Positions 61,501-64,000 of a stretch of DNA of 64,000 nucleotides are shown here, one piece after another (position 1 is the stretch's first letter; every line of letters begins with the position of its first letter). Source of the stretch: JAVBTR01 sp031556065 (GTDB taxonomy: Bacteria; Bacillota; Clostridia; Christensenellales; Aristaeellaceae); the NCBI GenBank assembly GCA_031556065.1, contig JAVBTR010000023.1, positions 1-64,000 of the forward strand, in the 5' to 3' direction. The notes beneath the pieces were generated by a model. It had not been told where the DNA came from. It made no database searches and was given only the letters and a program-made list of their open reading frames with translations. The position numbers were made by a program, and so were the translations under genes.

Positions 61501-62190
61501 CCGGTGACAGCGACGCTCTCCGGCACGCCTGAAGCGGATACGATCGGTGATTACCAATTCAGTGTTGATGTCAACTGCGATGGCGGCCGCGTTTCCTCCT
61601 ATTTGGTGCTTAACCTGAAGGTGCAGGATAAGTGGCACGTCAATGGTGCAGGCATTGAAAACAATCTTGTGACCCTTGAAGCAGGGAAAGAAGCTAGCCT
61701 TGTATTCGATTGCCCAGCATATGGGTACGGAACAGGCGGCTATGAAAGCCGCTATTGCCTAGTCGGCTACGGACTTGATGAAGAAGGCACTGCCTGGTCA
61801 TTCAATGAAGACCGCCACTTTGCAGATTTGGTGGCCCAGGACAGGGATTCCCTGGTTGAAGTCTTTATGGTATCCTTTGATGTGTACGTCAATGATGTCA
61901 AATTGGAAGAAGGCCAAGCATACAATGGACTAACCTTCACTCAGGTCACCGAGGAATGGATTGGCCAGGGCATTGCCAGAGGTTTTGCTACCAAGGGGTA
62001 TGAAATTGTAACAGGCGCAAAGCTAGAGGGCATTCCTGCTGAAAGTGGGACATATGCGGTAAAGATTGTGATAAATGCGCCTATGACGGGTTCTAAGTTT
62101 GCTGGCAGTTACAGAGCTCTATTCCCCTCAGCTTACGGCACCCCCCACATGACCACCTTTGAAAAGTACATTACCATTGAAGTGAAGTAA
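58507..62190 (+). CDS. Secreted GH3 glycosidase with permuted domain order
   Basis: This 1,227-residue protein begins with a signal peptide (LLGILLVLTLSLSLILPMGSA). The domains run in reverse of the usual GH3 order. The C-terminal-type alpha/beta domain comes first (EVAVEIAAEGITLLKNDNNA, about 70-300), then a fibronectin III-like domain (ILTINVAVTNTGNAAGKDVV). The TIM-barrel follows (LLTYLKHFFLNDQESHRMDG and the nucleophile region EWGFRGATVTDAW), and last a putative Ig-like domain (TFDPVTATLSGTPEADTIGD). Reversed-order GH3 enzymes are known in ruminal Clostridia and act as beta-glucosidases or xylosidases. ATG 58,507 is 8 bp from AAGGAG. Confidence 0.9.
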   Translation: MTQKLGRAKQLLGILLVLTLSLSLILPMGSAEETLLQPTGTVSGAIGANGVFYADYDSFEELALAGREVAVEIAAEGITLLKNDNNALPLSSEKKLTVFGSTAVNYVHSGGGSGSGSPGTNGIAQTTVQEALQMAGFTANPKTLNVYARANQSSELGMEYYTGAVTSTYKNYDDAAILWLSRSAGEAAEAPSHDVSGHSDPTDHYLMLMDNEKDLIKHIKAYFPGKKIIAVINSSNIMQIPELAEQNMADNYGVDAILWVGGLGNNGVDALGGILSGAINPSGHTVDLWAKDFTQMPTWTNVLDQTQHIDENGNRLNAKFFYNGEETSYYSIEYREGIYMGYRYYETKAFDMDAEAEGNGESWYANEVLYPFGYGLSYTSFDWKLENVEKVAQIDAANRILTINVAVTNTGNAAGKDVVQVYVNPPYTKGGIEKASANLVGYAKTKLLQPGETEVVSVQFAAQDMASFDWNDANGNGFKGYELEAGDYTVSINTDSHTVIDSVVRTVQDTIKCEDDLVTGSVIEPVFVDQFTTVNDSLLNNMISRATGLEQPKVASVSDRTLSEEFFQRLEGQLTYRSYNDKETDPWYVTAVPANWTQASEHAENFSDVTIKLADMSGLTYNESTIVDGVATVGEADIQNTEKWDTFMNQLTWQELCDICNAGTGTLALPSIGKEADSSTEGPIQISGGTMFPSNPILAATWEPELAYKEGLIIGNEALFLGANEWHGPAMNTHRHPLCGRNFEYYSEDGVQGALIAEQVVKGATEKGLLTYLKHFFLNDQESHRMDGGGVATFATEQVMREIYLKPFESVVKKGGTAGIMSSFNRLGWEVAGTNWASHRELLRNEWGFRGATVTDAWVKDYAPADLLVRAGDEAPLGIASSYPVNSLHYGQWDASQREGLGNVLVAASEEDEKASLYTVPSLTHYYAVRRSAQAILYTRANSSANNNGFVAGSIELSTVFDIEKSNSYTLSMPGFIDAVFALNEAETAKLPAGVTFDPVTATLSGTPEADTIGDYQFSVDVNCDGGRVSSYLVLNLKVQDKWHVNGAGIENNLVTLEAGKEASLVFDCPAYGYGTGGYESRYCLVGYGLDEEGTAWSFNEDRHFADLVAQDRDSLVEVFMVSFDVYVNDVKLEEGQAYNGLTFTQVTEEWIGQGIARGFATKGYEIVTGAKLEGIPAESGTYAVKIVINAPMTGSKFAGSYRALFPSAYGTPHMTTFEKYITIEVK

Positions 62191-62205
62191 AGAACCCCAA
62201 ACTGA

Positions 62206-62244
62206 CTCCGGCGGTGGAAAACCGCCGCCGGAGTGTCATTTTTT
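62206..62244 (+). terminator. Rho-independent terminator after the GH3 gene
   Basis: CTCCGGCGG and CCGCCGGAG form the stem, followed by TGTCATTTTTT. The RBS for the lipoprotein gene lies immediately after. Confidence 0.8.
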
Positions 62245-62258
62245 GAGGAGAATCAATC

Positions 62259-63644
62259 ATGAAAAAGACGACGATCAGACTTGTTTGTGCAATAAGTATG
62301 TTGCTGCTCATCATGAGTGTTTTGTCTGCCTGCAGCAACACAGAAAAGGATGACACGCTGCAACAGACTCAGGGGCAGCAGGAGCAGGCAATCACAGTCA
62401 CGGAGCTAACAGTAAAAACCATGCCCACTAAGACAGATTATCTGCTTGGCGAAGCGTTTTCAGCAGATGGCTGTGTGCTGACCGCGACTTTTTCTGATGG
62501 AGCCACCAAGGATGTGGCGGTTGGTGAGCCGGGGGTGGAGGTATCCGCGCCTTCTACAGACAGCGCAGGTACGAAGAATGTTGCCGTCAAGTATGAGGGT
62601 AAGCGTGCTACTTTTCAGGTTTCGGTCATAAAAGAGACCTTGACTGTTACCCTTAGTCATAATACTGAGGATATAGCGGATGAAACCGTGACTGTGGTAA
62701 AAGGCGAGAAGCTTGTGTTGCCTGAGGAAACCACACGCGAAGGGTATTCATTTGCAGGATGGTTTACTGATGCCCAACGAACCATCGCTTACAATTTTGA
62801 TAGTTCCGTAGAACAGCCAATAACCCTTTATGCCCTGTGGCTGAGCAAGGCCGCGGCGAATTACGAATTCATCTTTGACCTCAATCAAGCCGACCTTAAG
62901 CAGCGCACCATTGTCCAGCAGGTGCAGGAGGGTAAATCGGCTATCCCTTTGTCCGAGGACCCAGAGCGCGTCGGCTATGCCTTTGCCGGTTGGTTTAGTC
63001 AGAGCGAAGGCGGCGACGAATATGATTTTTCGACCCCTGTTACGGCCAGCATTAGCGTCTATGCCCATTGGGATAGGACAGCCGCAGGTGAGCAAACCTA
63101 TTTGTTCGAAGCTGAGGACACAAGCCTTACAGGCAAATCTGGTCCAGCATTTTCTGGTACCGCCATGGAATCGGGTATGATTATCTATGATACAAAGCAC
63201 GGTGCCAGTAACGATCGGTTTGTAGGGTATTTATATCAGCGCTATAATTCTCTTGAGTTTTTTATCAACGCGGATGAGGCGGCGGATAACGTTATACTGG
63301 TTGCGAGGCTTTCTGCGGAAATGAGAAATTTTACTTTCAACAAGAGTAATTTTTCTATCTCTGTTAACGGTGTATCGCTTGATTATGGTGACATTGCGTT
63401 TACCAATGTGCCTTCAAACAGCTATAACAGCATCGAGTGCTTGCCCTTTGAGGATTATATTATCTCTACCACTGTTTCCCTAAAAAAGGGTATGAATCTC
63501 ATTTCTTTTATGACGGAAAACGATGAAAAGATGGAAGGCTCTACCCTACTGGCCGCAGCCCCTTTGGTAGATTGTATCAAACTGACTTCGACGGCTGTTT
63601 TAACCTGGTGTGAGAGCATGGGGCTCCCCGCATCCAATTATTAA
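62259..63644 (+). CDS. Lipoprotein with Ig-like and InlB-type repeats and a CBM-like domain
   Basis: This 461-residue protein has a lipobox (VLSAC; Cys25) after a hydrophobic signal. Next comes a bacterial Ig-like domain (PTKTDYLLGEAFSADGCVLT). Two Listeria-Bacteroides (InlB B) repeats follow, each with EGYSFAGWFTD or VGYAFAGWFSQ. The C-terminal ~190 residues begin YLFEAEDTSLTGKSG, the typical start of a family 6/35-type carbohydrate-binding module. It is anchored outside the membrane and probably captures glycans for the neighbouring GH3 and GH43 enzymes. Confidence 0.85.
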   Translation: MKKTTIRLVCAISMLLLIMSVLSACSNTEKDDTLQQTQGQQEQAITVTELTVKTMPTKTDYLLGEAFSADGCVLTATFSDGATKDVAVGEPGVEVSAPSTDSAGTKNVAVKYEGKRATFQVSVIKETLTVTLSHNTEDIADETVTVVKGEKLVLPEETTREGYSFAGWFTDAQRTIAYNFDSSVEQPITLYALWLSKAAANYEFIFDLNQADLKQRTIVQQVQEGKSAIPLSEDPERVGYAFAGWFSQSEGGDEYDFSTPVTASISVYAHWDRTAAGEQTYLFEAEDTSLTGKSGPAFSGTAMESGMIIYDTKHGASNDRFVGYLYQRYNSLEFFINADEAADNVILVARLSAEMRNFTFNKSNFSISVNGVSLDYGDIAFTNVPSNSYNSIECLPFEDYIISTTVSLKKGMNLISFMTENDEKMEGSTLLAAAPLVDCIKLTSTAVLTWCESMGLPASNY

Positions 63645-63673
63645 CGTCAAACACTATGAAAACCTGGGAGTGA

Positions 63674-64000
63674 ATGCTATTGAAAAATTTCTTTTCCTAT
63701 AAGGCATCGCGAGTCTGGTTGATCGTATCATCTATTTTTATTATTCTCACATTGGTTGCTAATATTCTGGCTACGTCAACCTTTGCCAGTCTTTTAGATA
63801 CGGTGTTTGGCGGCCAGCGCCCTATTTATGATGATGGGGTCACATCCATGTACCCGGCTTTAAAGGCCACCAGCGATGAACAAGCGCTTCTGAATGCACA
63901 AAACTTTAATATTCAGTTGGCAGAGGAAGGCTTTGTTTTGCTAAAAAATGAAAGTTCTGCTTTACCCCTTGATAAGGGCGCCAAGATCAGTATCTTTGGC
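63674..64000 (+). CDS. Membrane-anchored GH3 glycosidase, partial at window end
   Basis: The open frame runs off the window after 109 codons. It begins MLLKNFFSYKASRVW and has one membrane helix (LIVSSIFIILTLVANILA). Then comes LAEEGFVLLKNESSALPLDK, which matches the same C-domain-first start as the preceding secreted GH3. It is therefore probably a second permuted GH3, held in the membrane by its N-terminus. The ATG at 63,674 and the TTG at 63,680 are both possible starts. Confidence 0.75.
   Translation, partial: MLLKNFFSYKASRVWLIVSSIFIILTLVANILATSTFASLLDTVFGGQRPIYDDGVTSMYPALKATSDEQALLNAQNFNIQLAEEGFVLLKNESSALPLDKGAKISIFG

Larger units (their letters stand above)
51343..64000. mobile_element. 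Putative skin-like element in sigK, right end not reached
   Basis: The left boundary is defined by the change from sigK coding sequence to recombinase sequence near 51,343-51,350. No N-terminal sigK half is present on the minus strand up to 64,000. The element is therefore at least 12.6 kb long, or the halves were separated by another rearrangement. If it is one element, its cargo includes the two XRE regulators, the two-component system and the glycoside hydrolases. The extent is inference. Confidence 0.5.

Overview
The window looks like a chromosome segment of a spore-forming (or once spore-forming) member of the Clostridia (Bacillota). The gene set is typical of that group: spoVT, a SpoVB-like flippase, MazG/YabN, HU, RqcP and IspDF in clostridial order; long-form HPF; ComEC-HolA; a MoxR-DUF58-transglutaminase operon; a CzcR/CadA-type metal operon; PfkA; and the C-terminal half of a SigK-type sigma factor. 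No rRNA, tRNA, CRISPR array or phage structural gene was seen.

Layout. (1) 1-5,745, minus strand: housekeeping and sporulation cluster SpoVB-like, mazG, hup, rqcP, ispDF, SH3 protein. (2) 6,209-27,126: a 20,909-bp integrative mobilizable element inserted inside spoVT. It carries a large serine recombinase, a Phd/RelE-type toxin-antitoxin pair, RtcB, several XRE regulators, two exported proteins, a MobV relaxase with CHC2 and SF3 replication proteins, an AlbA-type regulator, a HipB-HipA fusion next to a TPR/PD-(D/E)XK protein, an amidohydrolase and an AraC regulator. (3) 27,216-50,954: core genes, namely sugar kinase, hpf, MBL hydrolase, comEC, holA, the MoxR operon, a MarR-controlled heterodimeric ABC exporter, a metal P-type ATPase operon, surface-sugar genes, TlyA, an SH3 protein and pfkA. 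(4) 50,974-64,000: the 3' half of a sigK-type gene butting against a second SpoIVCA-like serine recombinase, then two XRE regulators, a decayed glycosyltransferase, an AgrC/AgrA-like two-component system and secreted plant-glycan enzymes (GH43, permuted GH3, lipoprotein, second GH3 running off the end).

Main discovery. spoVT is split by the first element. Its first 30 codons, a good RBS and a TTG start lie at 27,127-27,216. Its remaining 154 codons lie at 5,753-6,217, fused in frame to the recombinase. Both junctions share the 9-bp core CGGGTCGCC. The element ends are 18-bp inverted arms that match at 17 positions, so the predicted circle carries a nearly palindromic 40-bp attP. Precise excision would rebuild a 184-codon SpoVT and give the recombinase its own 27-residue tail. 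This is the architecture of the skin element of sigK, but in a different sporulation gene. A second SpoIVCA-like recombinase abuts a truncated sigK-type gene 24 kb away. Two sporulation regulators therefore appear to be interrupted by independent recombinase elements in one locus. Whether excision is developmentally programmed or the lineage has lost sporulation cannot be told from sequence alone.
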